Origin: Neoarius graeffei
Taxonomy: Eukaryota; Chordata; Actinopteri; Siluriformes; Ariidae
Direction: 5' to 3'
Length of the DNA stretch: 64,000 nt
Assembly (NCBI RefSeq): GCF_027579695.1
Contig: NC_083587.1
Span: forward strand, 37,133,732-37,197,731
The translations under genes and the position numbers were made by a program. The notes below the pieces were generated by a model, which was not told where the DNA came from, made no database searches, and worked only from the letters and a program-made list of their open reading frames with translations. Below, one piece after another: positions 1 to 11,884 of this stretch; the stretch's first letter is position 1; each line of letters starts with the position of its first letter.

Positions 1-1560
1 CATTAAAATGATTAAGTTTGAACAGTATTGAAACACAAAAAGCTGAACCTTGGCCATAGGTGGGACTGTGCACACAAAGTTGGGTTTAAAAATTTTGGTC
101 ATACTTAAATAAGCTATATTAATATATTTCTTATTAATTTATTTCTTATCTATGTTTCTTATTAGTAATAGAGCATTCGTCAGGGCCTGTTATCTGACAA
201 ATATTCTCTACCTGTCTTGCCCTCTTTGAAACCCTGTCTCCTCAGTATATTGTTCTCTGTCTTTTTTTTTAATTATTCACAAGTTCAAGTTATTTAATAT
301 TACAGGTGACCATGCTTTATTTACTTTAACTGAGCAATTACATACATCATAAATAATTAAAAATAAATACCCTGTAAATAAACAATAGGTATGGTGGCTA
401 ATGGCTCTTCTTGCATTTGTAATATTATCTCTTACTTGCTTTATTTTACAACATTTCCAGTATGGCTTCAAATAAAGTCATAAAGTATGATAACATACAT
501 ACAGTAAACAAACTAAAAATACGCCTTAATAACCGTGTGCTAAGGAGGTGCTCTCCCGTGCTGCTTGTTGGGGAAGATAGAGGCTGTGGCACGGCAGTAG
601 GCCTATAATGATTTAGCATGCCTAGTACACAGCTCTCGATATGGCATTAAATATTCTCACAACACTTATAGGCTAAAACGATTAAGAAACTTTATATAAG
701 TTCATAATTACACCAGTAACACCACACATTGGCGTGCATATGTACAAACCTGTCTGAGACACCCGTCTTCAACTCGGATACCTTCTTTTCTCTCCTCTTC
801 CTCTAAATTGACGGTAGGCGATTATCCAACTTCTGGCGAGTGCAGCATCATTAGATGCGCCACCTACCATAGGGGAGTGTGTACAGAAGAGAACACCTCT
901 CTGCCTGTTTAGCCGTGCGTAAGGCATAATTGATTGATCGCAAGTGGTTGGCGCGATGCAATGGGTAGCCTAGATTAGATAGATAAACTAGATTTTTTTC
1001 TAGCGTGAGAAATCGGAGGTATGATGTGTGAGCGTATGAAGACAATCAAATGCGTGTGTCTCACGCTCATTGCGTGAGAGTTGGCAGCCCAGTGAAACGC
1101 AATCAGAAATACAAACGCTCAGTAGGCTCATGGAAATGTGGAGGCAATACTGTGCAATGAACAAAACAAACAGAGGGGTATAAATACAGACATGAACAAA
1201 AAAGGTACAGGTGACGACAATTAGAACTCGGGGAGCCGCTCCTAGGAAGTGCCTCAGGGTTGGCTGATGGAGTGCACGTGGTAGTATCAGGTGTGTGAGT
1301 GGGATTGTGGGAAGTGGAGTCCAGAGTGTTAGGTGAGCCTGGGAGCGTGACACATAAGGCTTCCTTTTTGCACAGTCCTTCCTTTTCCTTTTTAACTGGT
1401 ATTTTTGGATGTAATTCAGTATTGTAGTGCTTGATAAAGGTTTGCCAAAGTAATCCCGAGCCTATGTAATCCTGAACCATGATTCATCTACATTAGCTAT
1501 AGATGAATGACTGTTCCTGATGCAGTGCCATCTGAGGAATCGGCTATCACAGGTGTTCAG
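1..1560. other. 5' flank or intron, no supported gene
   Basis: AT-rich sequence with no convincing gene. Between about 960 and 1380 the minus strand has a purine-rich run followed by sequence with the composition of a fish Gypsy-type LTR, but no paired ends or target duplication could be fixed, so no LTR is called. Confidence 0.4.
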
Positions 1561-1564
1561 TCAT

Positions 1565-1700
1565 GGCCTAAAGGTTAGACTAGCAGCCTTGGATCCAAAG
1601 GGTTTTTGGTTTGATTTCCTGGACTGGCAGGAACAATGGGGGGTGGGGTGAGGGGTTAATGAACAGCCCTATGTATCCTTGACTTGCAAGTGACACCAAA
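1565..1700 (+). repeat. Degraded tRNA-derived SINE
   Basis: Diverged copy of the SINE seen better preserved at 22669-22856. Recognisable parts are a tRNA-like head (GGTTAGACTAGCAGCCTTGG), a degenerate B box (GGTTTGATTTCC) and the following CTGGACTGGCAGGAA. The 3' end cannot be placed. Confidence 0.45.
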
Positions 1701-1906
1701 GCAAAATAGGAACCTGGATGTTGGCCATGTGGTGGATATACAAATGTGGGGTCAAGTGACATTTCATAGAAAACATAGTCACGCGTGCACAACTCTCTTT
1801 GTTTTTCCACTGCTTTAAGAGTTCTTTTAGCTATGCCATATCTTTGTGCTGTATATGGTTATGGTCACAATAGTACTCATGACTGTGGCACGTTCTGATT
1901 TTTTAG

Positions 1907-2325
1907 AATTCCGTCTGTGATTCAGAAAGAGGCCGAGGAAACTCTGAGGCTTAGTATGGAGAGGAGACGAGCATGGCTGAACAACATTGGCAGGGCTGAT
2001 TTAACAGAGGCTAAATCCAAAACAGCTTGTGTTTGCAGTAATCATTTTATCTCAGGTGAGATTCAAAAGCTTTCTCAATAATATCATGGAAGAATTTTAT
2101 TTCATGTTGCTAGAATTTTGCTACCGTATAAAATGAGCATTCTCTTGTCCTGGTTCACTTGGCCGTTGTTATAATTTTAACACGTGTATTACCATTTCGC
2201 TTCTAGGAGCGCCAGCAAAATTATACGATAGAAACAATCCAGACTGGGCACCCACTCAGAAAATGGGCCATGTTTCGTCCAAGGTCAGACTTGATTCTTC
2301 GGCAGCCAAACCAGATCGAATGTGA
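1907..2325 (+). pseudogene. THAP-domain transposase relic, two exons
   Basis: Two exon-like blocks join in frame. Exon 1907-2055 follows a TTTTTTAG acceptor and ends at a GTGAG donor. Exon 2207-2325 follows CTTCTAG. The joined product runs RIPSVIQKEAEETLR, then RRRAWLNNIGRADL, then ACVCSNHFISG, then APAKLYDRNNPDWAPTQKMG, and stops at 2323-2325. The R..WL..I and CVCSNHF pattern is the second half of a THAP zinc finger (C2CH; the last Cys and His are visible). The preceding exon with the first two cysteines was not found. THAP domains bind DNA in P-element, Kolobok and ISL2EU-type transposases as well as in host proteins. A minus-strand coding relic converges on it at 2512-2315, which suggests an internally deleted two-gene transposon. 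Family assignment is inference. Confidence 0.6.
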
Positions 2326-2512
2326 TATCTGGGTACTCGATGGTTGTTAGAAGCGTCTTATCTTCAGAAAAGTCTGACTTTTTTAAATAATATGGGTCAA
2401 AACCACATATATCTATCATCTCTTTGTATCAAATCTTCGCTCGACCGTTCAAATCGTGGTAATACTGAGAAAATTCAGCATTGTTTACAGACACGCTTTC
2501 AGCGGCTGCCAT
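2315..2512 (-). pseudogene. N-terminus of YqaJ-type companion protein, relic
   Basis: On the minus strand an ATG at 2512 opens MAAAESVSVNNAEFSQYYHD, continues LNGRAKI, a stop, then YKEMIDICGFDPYYLKKSDF and LLTTIEYPDIT. One in-frame stop (probably CGA to TGA) breaks it, and coding similarity ends near 2315 where it runs into the convergent THAP relic. The pattern 'R-Y...C..DPY.L.KS.F...P.IEYPDI' resembles the N-terminal part of fish repeat-encoded proteins that carry a YqaJ-like exonuclease domain further on, as I recall them. Related coding blocks lie at 54693-54957 and 62111-62918. The exonuclease domain itself is absent. Confidence 0.45.
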
Positions 2513-2599
2513 CCTAGTTCCTTTGTATATCCACCATCATGGTGGACGCTCATGATGTAGCACATTTTGATCACGTGGTTGCAAGTCATCTATTTATAT

Positions 2600-2776
2600 G
2601 TAACCCCCAACTGCTCCCTGGGCACTGTAGCACTGTAGCTCCCTGGGCCTACTACTCTGGGTATGTGTGTGTACTCATTGCTCGCGTGTGTTCACTGCTT
2701 CAGATGGCTTAAATGCAGAGCAGGAATTTTGTGCTCTAGTGTACATATGACAAAATAAAGGCTTCTTCTTCTTAGG
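2600..2776 (+). repeat. SINE 3' part with (CTT)n tail
   Basis: 5'-truncated copy of the family that is full length at 39552-39947. It has TAACCCCCAACTGCTCC, then CACTGCTTCAGATGG, then AAATGCAGAG, and an AATAAAGGCTTCTTCTTCTT tail. It abuts the Tc1 relic at 2777. Confidence 0.7.
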
Positions 2777-3690
2777 CTCATGCCCTTGCCCTTTACGCAC
2801 CAAAATTCTTCCAGATTCCCTGAATTGTTTAATGATATTATGCACCGTCAAGGGTGAAATATTCAAATCCCGTCCAATCTTTCTCTGAGGAACCTTTTAA
2901 ACATTTCAATAATTTTCTCACACATTTGCTGTCAAACTGGAGATTCTCGGCCCATCTTTGCTCCTCAAAGACTAGGCCTTTCCTGGATATTGGTTTTGTA
3001 CCAAATCATGATTACAATTACCTGTTGAGGCGGCACGGTGGTGTAGTGGTTAGCGCTGTCGCCTCACGGCAAGAAGGTCCGGGTTCGAGCCCCATGGCCG
3101 GCGAGGGCCTTTCTGTGTGGAGTTTGCATGTTCTCCCCATGTCCGTGTGGGTTTCCTCCGGGTGCTCCGGTTTCCCCCAAAGACATGCAGGTTAGGTTAA
3201 CTGGTTACTCTAAATTGACCGTAGGTGTGAATGTGAGTGTGAATGGTTGTCGGTGTCTATGTGTCAGCCCTGTGATGACCTGGCGACTTGTCCAGGGTGT
3301 ACCCCGCCTTTCGCCTGTAGTCAGCTGGGATAGGCTCCAGCTTGCCTGCGACCCTGTAGAAGGATAAAGCGGCTAGAGATAATGAGATGAGATGAGATGA
3401 ATTACCTGTTGACATCAGCTGTTTCAAATCACGTCATTATTTACTCATTGCTAGCCCTAAATTGCCCCGTCCCAACCCTTTTTGGAACGTGTTACAGGCT
3501 TGAAATGCAGGAAGGGATGTATATGAAGAAATGAAATGAAGTTGACCAGACAAAATATGAAATATCTTGGGTTCATACTGTCTGCAATGAAATAAAAGTC
3601 AAAGAAAATTTTGAAATCACTGCTTTTTGTTTATTTTTATTTTTGTTTTGCATTTTTGATACCGTCCTAACATTTTCTGATTTGGGGTTG
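2777..3690 (-). mobile_element. Truncated Tc1-like element split by a SINE
   Basis: The 5' half of a Tc1/mariner element lies on the minus strand. Its outer terminal repeat ends at 3690 (GATTTGGGGTTG) next to a TA. Running leftward, the 5' UTR and a decayed transposase start follow, with HTH residues TVHNIIKQFRESGRILVRKG at about 2780-2866. That helix is close to the one in the 40121-41727 element ([20 protein letters not shown]), so they are sister families. The 3' half is missing where the element meets the SINE tail at 2776. A V-SINE interrupts it at 3029-3399. The reading frame has several stops and is not functional. Confidence 0.8.
3029..3399 (+). repeat. V-SINE with 13-bp target duplication
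   Basis: Full tRNA-derived head with A box (GTGTAGTGGTTAGCGC) and B box (GGTTCGAGCCC). The conserved core follows (TTTGCATGTTCTCCCC, TTTCCTCCGGGTGCTCCGGT, AAGACATGCAGG), then a LINE-like 3' region and a (GAGAT)n tail. Flanked by perfect direct repeats AATTACCTGTTGA at 3016-3028 and 3400-3412. It is inserted in the older Tc1 relic. Confidence 0.95.
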
Positions 3691-3887
3691 TATTTTTAAA
3701 GCATAATAAATGCAGTGATAAGTATTATTATCCGATTAAAATTATACAGATTGTAATTATTAAAGTACAAATTCAAATATTGTTTTATGTTTGTTTAAAT
3801 ATTTGTTCAAACTGCACAGAGTTTAGAAATAATTCCAGTTTTCTTTGGAAAAGTGGGCATCGTGATATGGTCAGTAAATAAGCCATG

Positions 3888-3888
<1 letters not shown>

Positions 3889-3953
<65 letters not shown>
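3889..3953. repeat. (GT)n microsatellite
   Basis: About 32 uninterrupted GT units. Confidence 0.98.
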
Positions 3954-3954
<1 letters not shown>

Positions 3955-4209
3955 ATTCTGGATGATGCAGCGTTGTTGCAGGTATTAAAAACTATTCATC
4001 AGTGTCAGACAGGTCCTGGGTACAGCCCTGCCAGACCAATCAACACGCAGACCTTGTTGCTGATGGCAACTGACCAAAGAAGCATGAGGATGAGGAAGAG
4101 AAAGAGCATCCCTTTATAGTAAACATTTTTCTCAATGTACACTAATTGTTTTTAATTCCCTTATTATTCTCTCTTTTCAGTGTCGAAATGTAACTCCCTA
4201 ACGCCCTCA

Positions 4210-4212
4210 TTT

Positions 4213-4296
<84 letters not shown>

Positions 4297-4299
4297 TCA
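4210..4299. repeat. (TTTC)n microsatellite
   Basis: About 22 perfect TTTC units. Confidence 0.98.
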
Positions 4300-6537
4300 C
4301 AGTGCTCTCCTTTCTCACCTTTTTGGTCCCTCTACCTTACATTTTTACTCCTCTGCATCTATTTTTCTCTATCTCTCCATGTCCAGGCTATAATACAGGG
4401 GTCAGATAAGCTTCAGAATCAACAGAAGGTCAACTCAAAGATCGATGTACCAAGAAAGATGGAAAAAAAAAACTGTAAAAAAAAAAGAAACCAGCTGCAC
4501 AAACTCACTCAATCAATGGCTTTTTATATTTATCTGAGGAGGAGCAGTAGGGTCTTATAGTATCTTGGGCCTCAAAAAGCTTTTTTAAAATCTCGGCTTT
4601 GATAGTGAAACGCGAACGACACAATCTCTCTGTCTTTTCTCTGATCCTATGTGTGTGGTGTGTAGATGTCTTCAGACTGGAGCAGCTCAAGGTTTGAGAA
4701 ATGCTTTGATATAGAGTGAAGGTTTTTTATTTGATAATCTCTTTTTGTATTTTAATTAAAAAAAATAACTGTCTAATATGACTGACAGAAATGAAAATGA
4801 GAATTTGTCTGTAGCGTTGTAATGCAAAAAAAAAAAATTGGTAAAATTAGTGCAATATGTTAGAAAATACTTGAATGCTTTTGGCGAGAGTGTTAACGAG
4901 TGCATATAATAATACACTGAATTACACCAACGTTGCATAGTGTCAAATAAATTGCATTGAAATAATTATATTTATGAAGTTAATGTTTATGTTAAACAAT
5001 AGTCTTTATGAATGCACATGAAACAAGTTGTAGGAATGATACAAATTTGAATCACAGACAATACTGTGTACTCACTTGAATGTGCACGAGTGTGGTGTGT
5101 GTGTGTGGGTGTGTGTGTGTCAAAGAGAGAGAGCGAATGAGAGAGAGAGAGAGAGAGAGAGAGAGCATGCAAACATGTGTGCATACGCAGTCCCTTGGCG
5201 GACACAAACCTTTTGCACTGCCGCAGAAGCAACATTAGTGTACAGTACATTTTCACATTCATTGCCATTCACCCAAAACCATATCATTATTTTTTTCTGT
5301 TGCTTATGTGTTATGTCTTGCTCCAGTTTTATCTTATATATAAAATACATGTTCAAGAAAATATTCTAAAAGTAATGTCATATAAGAACCATTTTTGGTT
5401 TTCTAAATATCTTTAGGTTCATGGCTCTTTAACTATTTATTTCCGCCACGGAAAACTGAAAAACATCTGTCATTATGTGGAATGACCTTTGTGGTTGAAA
5501 ATGATTTTTCAGTTTACGTATTAAAGCAACAGCAAAAATCAGTCATGTACTGGGAACTTAAATAAGTATTTGGTGGCACCTTTAGTACAATCTTTATTTT
5601 TTTATTTTAAATAAAATGATCCAACTCAAAATATTGCCTGCGAATTATACCAAGAAAGAAACTCAATAGGAGAATTGATTTCCCAGACTTCCACAATAAA
5701 TTGTAATAACGTAGAATGACTTCAATTATTCTGTGGTTGCAGTTAGTGTACAATGATTTTCTGGCTTTCGTGCTCAGTCAGATATCTGCTTAAATGTAAA
5801 TAGTGTACGCTGAATAAAATAAACAGATGCTCCTGCAGAGGAAAATACATTTCTCTGGGGTTTCCCATAAACCACTAGGATGAAGACAGAAATATTTCAG
5901 AGAAAACACTAGTGGAATAGCCTCTCACTGAAATTACGTCGACTGACTTCAATTTCTGACCACAAATCTGATTTATTTATCATATTAGCATGCAATGAGC
6001 GGTAAATCACAACATTTTACAAAAGAAAAATCATATGCACAAATATCTCCAAATAAAAACAAATCTAATAAATGTAACATTTTGACTGTCTACTGAATGA
6101 TAGCTTAGTTGCAAATTGTACTGATTAAAACTGATGTTTTAATCAGAAAGTTTATCGAGAGTTTAGAATTACAGTATTTTTGTTGAATTATTATAACAAT
6201 GTGTTCCGATATCGCAGTTTACTGTAGTACTGCAAAAGAAGCAAAAGTAAGATAAGAGGGAAATTAAGCCCAATGTTTAGCAGAAGCTCATCTGAGAACG
6301 AGTGCATGAGTGAACAGGTTGCTTGCTTGCTGCCCAAATCATCAGTTCTTCGCCTGTCCTTAAGGGACACTGGAAGCCCTCCAACGAGGGCCATTAGTAA
6401 TTAGTATGAATATGTTACAAGATAGAGAGACGGAGACAAATCTCAGAGCAGGGAGGGAACAGGGAGTGTGTGTGAAGCAGGGGGTCAACATTCAAGTGCT
6501 TTTCTATGTTTCTCCTTCTTGCAAGGCCAAAGAAGAG

Positions 6538-6596
<59 letters not shown>

Positions 6597-6790
6597 ATGA
6601 CATACTCACACCATCCACCCTCTTCACAGCTCAGTGAGTATCTGCACGTGGACTTTCAGCAGAAGCTTCCATAGGAACTTGCATTTTATTATGTTATGTT
6701 CATAGAGATAGAATCACTATAATATAATAGAGATAGAACTTACAACACCTTCAATTATGAATAAAATCTTCAAATGTGCAGAAAATCTTG

Positions 6791-6833
<43 letters not shown>

Positions 6834-7409
6834 AGAGAGAGCGAGCTTGCTTCATATGTTACGTCCCTACATTTCTTTTATCTATATTTATTTTTATTGT
6901 TTTAACTATTTATGTATGCCCCACTCCGTGTTTATGTCCTTATTAGGACATCCTTTGGCTTTCCTTATTTTCATGCACTTTAATGTTTCATCTACATTCC
7001 AAAACATTTGATGAGTAAAATTGTGTGTGAAAATTATTTATTTATTTTTGTTTATTACAATATTTTTCTCAAATAATTGGTTTTTTTTTAAATTTTCATT
7101 TAAATTTCAAAATCAGATGCCCCCGTTTTGTCACCCGTGATCGTACTACCGACGGCTCTTTTTGAAATTGGATTATAACCTGAAGACAGTCGGCATTCCA
7201 TGCGCTTTTGCGTAACATGATATTACATTTCAATAAAAATCAGACATTATGAAGGAGAAAGGATGCTCTTTAAAGGGTGCACTTCTGTCGAAAATAAGTT
7301 GTCGAGAGATGTAGAAAGATACCCTGTCCCTTCTGAAATTTTCCCCTCTGCTCTGTCATAATTTTCCTTGTTTTATTGTGTGTCCAGCCTGCAGTGAAAA
7401 TTACACTGT

Positions 7410-7447
<38 letters not shown>

Positions 7448-8190
7448 GCTCCCTCAGCTCTTCTCAGCTCTCAACCGGTCACCGGACTGTAAAGAATAAA
7501 TAATAAAAAAGTATTGATTATTTTGATGACTGCACTATTCAATTAGGTATTAATTTTGCCCTCCACTGGACCTATCCATGCAACTCAAAGAGAAGAAGGG
7601 ATGGATGGATGAATGGAGGGATAGATGGAGGGGGATGCTGGTTTAAATGAATGCAGAGTGAGAGGCACTATCGTTCAGGAGCGGTGGAAAATGTGTTTAC
7701 CTCTCTGGCAAGGAGACAGCGCGGGGGGCATATTGATGCATCGTTGAGTTTCTTGTGCTTAAGTGCTTGGCAAAAAAAACAAAACAAAACCCGAACTCCA
7801 GCAAAGCGATGACAAGCGACATTGTTGCTGTGTATATGAGTATTGACTGGTCTGCTTCACCAATGACAGCTTAAACTATTCCTATTGATTAACATTTTCA
7901 TAGATTATCATGTGTCACATCAAAGTCTGCAGTGCTTGGGCTGATGAGTGCACTTACAGCGGCCCCTGAGGGCCCGCAATCATTGAAACACCCTGGCTGT
8001 GTGTGTGTGTTTGGGGGGGGGGGGGGGGGGGGGGTGCGTGCAAATATGGTGATGTGGAGATCTGGGTAGCCACATCACCCCTCCACCTCCTTCATTCACA
8101 ACCAACACCCCCACCACCCACCCACCACCACCACCCTTTTCCTGCTTCTCCTTTCAGGATAGATTCGAACTGATCACCTGTCCCTATTTC
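4300..8190. other. Gene-free flank/intron with simple repeats
   Basis: No coding region or recognisable mobile element. Simple repeats inside are GA at 5139-5165, CA at 6540-6595, CA then GA at 6794-6841, CT at 7412-7443 and a poly-G run at 8011-8034. The open frames here only translate those repeats. Confidence 0.6.
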
Positions 8191-8199
8191 AGAGCCACT

Positions 8200-8588
8200 T
8201 AGGCAGAAAGGCAGAAACTTCTCCTTAAATAAGGCAGCGGGAGGGAGAGGAGACGTTTCTTTTTTCCTCCTGCCTGAATTTGTTTATGATGTGCTTCAGC
8301 ATCAGGAAAGCAGGGAGGAGGTACATCTAAGGAAGGAGGGGCAGAACAAGAGACAGAGATGGAGAGAGGAGAGAGGAAAAGAGAGTAGAGGTGACATCTC
8401 TGGTGAATCTCTAGAGGCGACCCCAGACTTGAACCAGCCGATGCTTTTCCTGTCAGATCCTGTTTTGGCCTTCGTGAAGAGTCAAAGGCTGCTAAATTTC
8501 TAGCGCTGATCTTGCTAATCTTTGGATATACAGTATTTACTACTAGCTCTTCAGCTAATTTCACTTTGAATCTGGAGACACCATTTCG
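8200..8588 (+). other. Possible 5' noncoding exon of pou6f2
   Basis: GC-richer, purine-rich stretch ending in a near-consensus splice donor, TTTCG|GTAAGT, at 8588/8589. It lies 866 bp before the first recognised pou6f2 coding exon. It has short upstream ATGs but no long frame. It is proposed only from the donor, the composition and the position. No promoter motif was identified and chance is quite possible. Confidence 0.2.
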
Positions 8589-9307
8589 GTAAGTTATTAT
8601 TATTATTATTATTATTATTTTAAAATATATTTTTTATCTGCAAATTATCATGAAGTACCAACTGCCCACGCTGCTGTGGGAGTTTTACACTTGTGATTCG
8701 AATTAACACATAACATGATTATGGAATGCTGAGTTTTTTTATGGAGCCTCATAAAAGTGCTCTCTGGAATGAGTTACGCTGATTGCAAGAGTGGAAATAT
8801 GAATTGGGGCAATTAAGAGTATATGTAAATTTCTGTAGGTACTTGACTGAAGTGTGCCATTAAAATTCACAATGGCGCCTGTTGTGCCAACTCTTATGCT
8901 GAAGTACTGCAATTTTTTAAAATAGAATTGTTTTAAGCTGCAGATTTAAGCTTTTTTTTTTTTTTTTAAATCATTTTACCTGTAACGGAGAAGGAGCAAA
9001 ATAAACAAATGATTCACTGGATACTTTTGAACAACTGAACATAGTTGCACAATAAGAGTTATTGCACTGTAATACGTGAGAAAATAAAGTATATGAATAA
9101 GGCCTTTGGGGCACATAGGACACAAATGGAATCGTTCTGAATCTCTCCAGTCCATGAGAGCTAGTTCAGGCAGCAGAGAGAGAGAGAGAGAGAGAGAGAG
9201 AGGTGTGTGAATGAGTGATCAGCACTGGAGAGCGAGAGAGAGAGATAGAGAGAGAGAGCAAAAGGTGGAGAGAGCAGAAGAAGAGGAACAGCAGAGAGCA
9301 CATGCGA

Positions 9308-9311
<4 letters not shown>

Positions 9312-9369
<58 letters not shown>
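9312..9369. repeat. (GT)n microsatellite upstream of exon
   Basis: About 29 GT units ending 84 bp before the pou6f2 exon. A (GA)n tract lies at 9175-9201. Confidence 0.97.
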
Positions 9370-9371
<2 letters not shown>

Positions 9372-9453
9372 TTGAGAGCGACAGCAAGCCAGAGAACCCA
9401 AGTGCTAACCAGTGATTCTCCCCTCCTCCTTCCATCTCTCCTTCCTGCTCCAG

Positions 9454-9613
9454 GCTCCAATGATCACTGGGCAGCTGAGCAAGCCGCTGCTCTCCCTGCG
9501 AGGAGAGATGGAAGGCGCAGAGCTGCGCGAGGACGAGAGGGCTCCCAGCCCGGACAGCGAGACTAATGAGGAACCTCTCCTGCTGCCTCCGGATGCCGAA
9601 GACAAGCTGTATG
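9454..9613 (+). CDS. POU6F2 N-terminal coding exon
   Basis: Exon preceded by a pyrimidine tract and CTCCAG acceptor and followed by a consensus donor (TATG|GTGAGTA). ATG at 9460 gives MITGQLSKPLLSLRGEMEG, then AELREDERAPSPDSETNEEP, then LLLPPDAEDKLYG, with the last Gly codon split after its first base. This matches the N-terminus of vertebrate POU6F2 as I recall it (human MIAGQVSKPLLSVRSEMN, then DSELNEPLL, ending SKLFG). Two in-frame codons (Ala-Pro) precede the Met inside the exon. Mammalian isoforms have a few residues from an earlier exon before this Met, so 9460 may be an internal Met; that upstream exon was not found. POU6F2 is a nuclear POU-homeodomain transcription factor expressed in retina and brain. 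Its DNA-binding domains lie downstream of this window. Confidence 0.88.
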
Positions 9614-9755
9614 GTGAGTACATCCCCTTCATCATCCTCACCTCTTTTGTCTCTGCCCATCTTTTAGTTCTCAGCTCTGTCGATTTGATCACCAAGCTTT
9701 GGGGCCACACATGGCACAGCCAAGGGATTAAAGAGAATAGTTGTTATTGTTGTTG

Positions 9756-9758
<3 letters not shown>

Positions 9759-9814
<56 letters not shown>
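9759..9814. repeat. (GT)n microsatellite
   Basis: About 28 GT units, 145 bp inside the intron. Confidence 0.97.
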
Positions 9815-9820
<6 letters not shown>

Positions 9821-9839
9821 CATACAAGTAAGAGGTGAG

Positions 9840-10597
9840 TTATAAAGTTTCGCTTGGAGGAGTTTTAGCAAGTGCTGATAAAATGGCAGCTGTCAGGACT
9901 GTAAAAGTGTTGGATGAAGTACACGTTCAGAGTTTAGAGAGAAAGTGTCCATCATATTTGAATCGACTTGGGAGAAGTTGTTTCACTTATTATTTCGTAA
10001 ATCCGTGCTTCTGTTTTGAAGGAATAATGCACTGTACTCCACTCAGCCAGTGAATCGTTGTGTGCCAGTGTATCACATTACTGTGAAGTTAAACAACTCG
10101 CAGCGTGTGTTCTGTTGATGATCGCCGTAAATATATGTAAAGTTTTATTGCACTAAGAAGAAGTTTCCTTATCGTAGAAATGTCCAAAATCTTTTTGGAT
10201 GGTGAAGCTTTGGGATGCAGCCCTGCTGCACGTAAGGACATCGCTTTTCCTTCAGAATGCAGGAAAAAATAAGTATGACAGAATCTGGGGCAAACTGGCA
10301 ACAGGAGACGCAGACGCACTCATCTGTCACACCGGGTGACATTTCTTCACATTTGCAATCTCCTTGGCTGAGACTGGAGATAAAAATGAGAGAAAGGTGG
10401 GATGCCTAAGGGGGAGAGAAATGTGATTGTTGTGTGGAGAGAGAGACTCACTTTTTCCATTCTCTCACTCTCTTTTCTTTCTTCAACTGTATCTCTCTGT
10501 ATTCTTGAGTAATTTATGAGAAATTACTTCAAATATGCAAAAATAACTTTTTATTAGTTATGTTTTATAATGTTATTGCTGATATAGCCAAACTTGC

Positions 10598-10651
<54 letters not shown>

Positions 10652-11290
10652 GCTAATATATTAGTATAGTGCGTAAAAATCAAGTGCTATCAGGCAAACC
10701 TGCTTTCCAGGTTTATATTAGTTTTCTTCCTTTTATTATGAGGTTGAATATTACTATAAAAACCAAGATTGTAAATTCCTGTAAGTTCCTTTTGCATGAC
10801 TGTTTTTTGTGATTTATTTTTAAGTATGCATAGGAGAAATTCAAAGACAAGCCCTTATTAAAATAAAGGGACAAGCGTAAAGAAACTAAAAAAAAAATCC
10901 TATAACATTACTCTACACGCTGAGTATAATTTAATACAGTTGCATATATTGGGTATAATATCTTCAAGATTTAACTTTTTATTTGAATGATCTGAAATTC
11001 GATATTAAATTACATGCTTGCAGTGAGCTATATTTAAGGCCAACAAATACATTAAACCAGCAACGCTCTTGTACTTCACTTTACAACATTATTCTGTTTT
11101 TTTTTCTTTTTTAAAATATATATTCAAAATTGATTTCTCTGGCCTGTAGTGAACTCATTTTGCTTTATTTACATAAGTTCACGTCTACTTTTTTGGTAAC
11201 TTTTCATTTTCATTTACATAGTTTTTGGTGTTTTGACTTTTGTTGTTCTCTCCCTAAAACACACATTTGTCTGTGTTCAAGCACATGTGC
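9840..11290. other. Intronic, no feature recognised
   Basis: Unique-looking AT-rich sequence. The only clear structure is a (TTA)n microsatellite at 10602-10650. Confidence 0.5.
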
Positions 11291-11292
11291 GT

Positions 11293-11294
<2 letters not shown>

Positions 11295-11356
<62 letters not shown>
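11295..11356. repeat. (CA)n microsatellite
   Basis: About 30 CA units. Confidence 0.97.
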
Positions 11357-11358
<2 letters not shown>

Positions 11359-11762
11359 AGGAATGTATCTCCACATCTACTGTATATAGATATACAGTAA
11401 TTATTCAAAGTCAAAAGGGATTTTTCCTACTGCTTGCGACATACAGTATATTCAGAAGGTAAAATGAAAACTTAACTAAAGAAATAAAATGCAATATTGG
11501 TCATTTCAAAGGATGACATACTTCTGCAGCTTCACAAAATAATATCGCAGAAGTTTCATTTTTCTGTTTGCATTAGATATCGGTATAAGTTGGGTATTTT
11601 ACACCTTTTACACCTTTTACTCCTTTTTCAATTTATTCATTTTGAATAAACAGGCATTTTAATATAGTATTATGAAAATATGTACTTTATGTCAGTATAT
11701 TTAGATGTTCAGATGACTTTCAAGTCCTGACTGAGCAACATATTGTATGAATCAATATAGGC

Positions 11763-11763
11763 T

Positions 11764-11816
<53 letters not shown>

Positions 11817-11820
11817 TTTC
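11763..11820. repeat. (TTTC)n microsatellite
   Basis: About 13 TTTC units with one interruption near the right end. Confidence 0.95.
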
Positions 11821-11884
11821 TTTTACTTTTTTTTTTTTACTATATCCATGTGCTGCAGTATTGTAACAGATATTTTCAAACCCA

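Noticed and set aside
1103-1480. 125-residue minus-strand frame, LTR-like composition
   Set aside because: Composition and a purine tract hint at a retroelement LTR, but no second boundary, target duplication or coding homology could be supported.
3040-3100. tRNA genes suggested by A and B boxes
   Set aside because: The boxes lie in SINE heads. No cloverleaf or anticodon arm is intact and each is followed by SINE core.
7945-7980. ATGAGTGCACTT as the missing first pou6f2 exon (MSAL...)
   Set aside because: No splice donor follows at the right place and the match is only four residues.
8199-8564. 121-residue minus-strand frame
   Set aside because: Low-complexity antisense of the purine-rich block before pou6f2, with no recognisable domain.
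9160-9415. Open frames of alternating His-Thr or Cys-Val around (GT)n
   Set aside because: They only translate the CA/GT arrays, here and at 3.9, 6.5, 11.3, 41.9 and 44.3 kb, and have no start context or homology.
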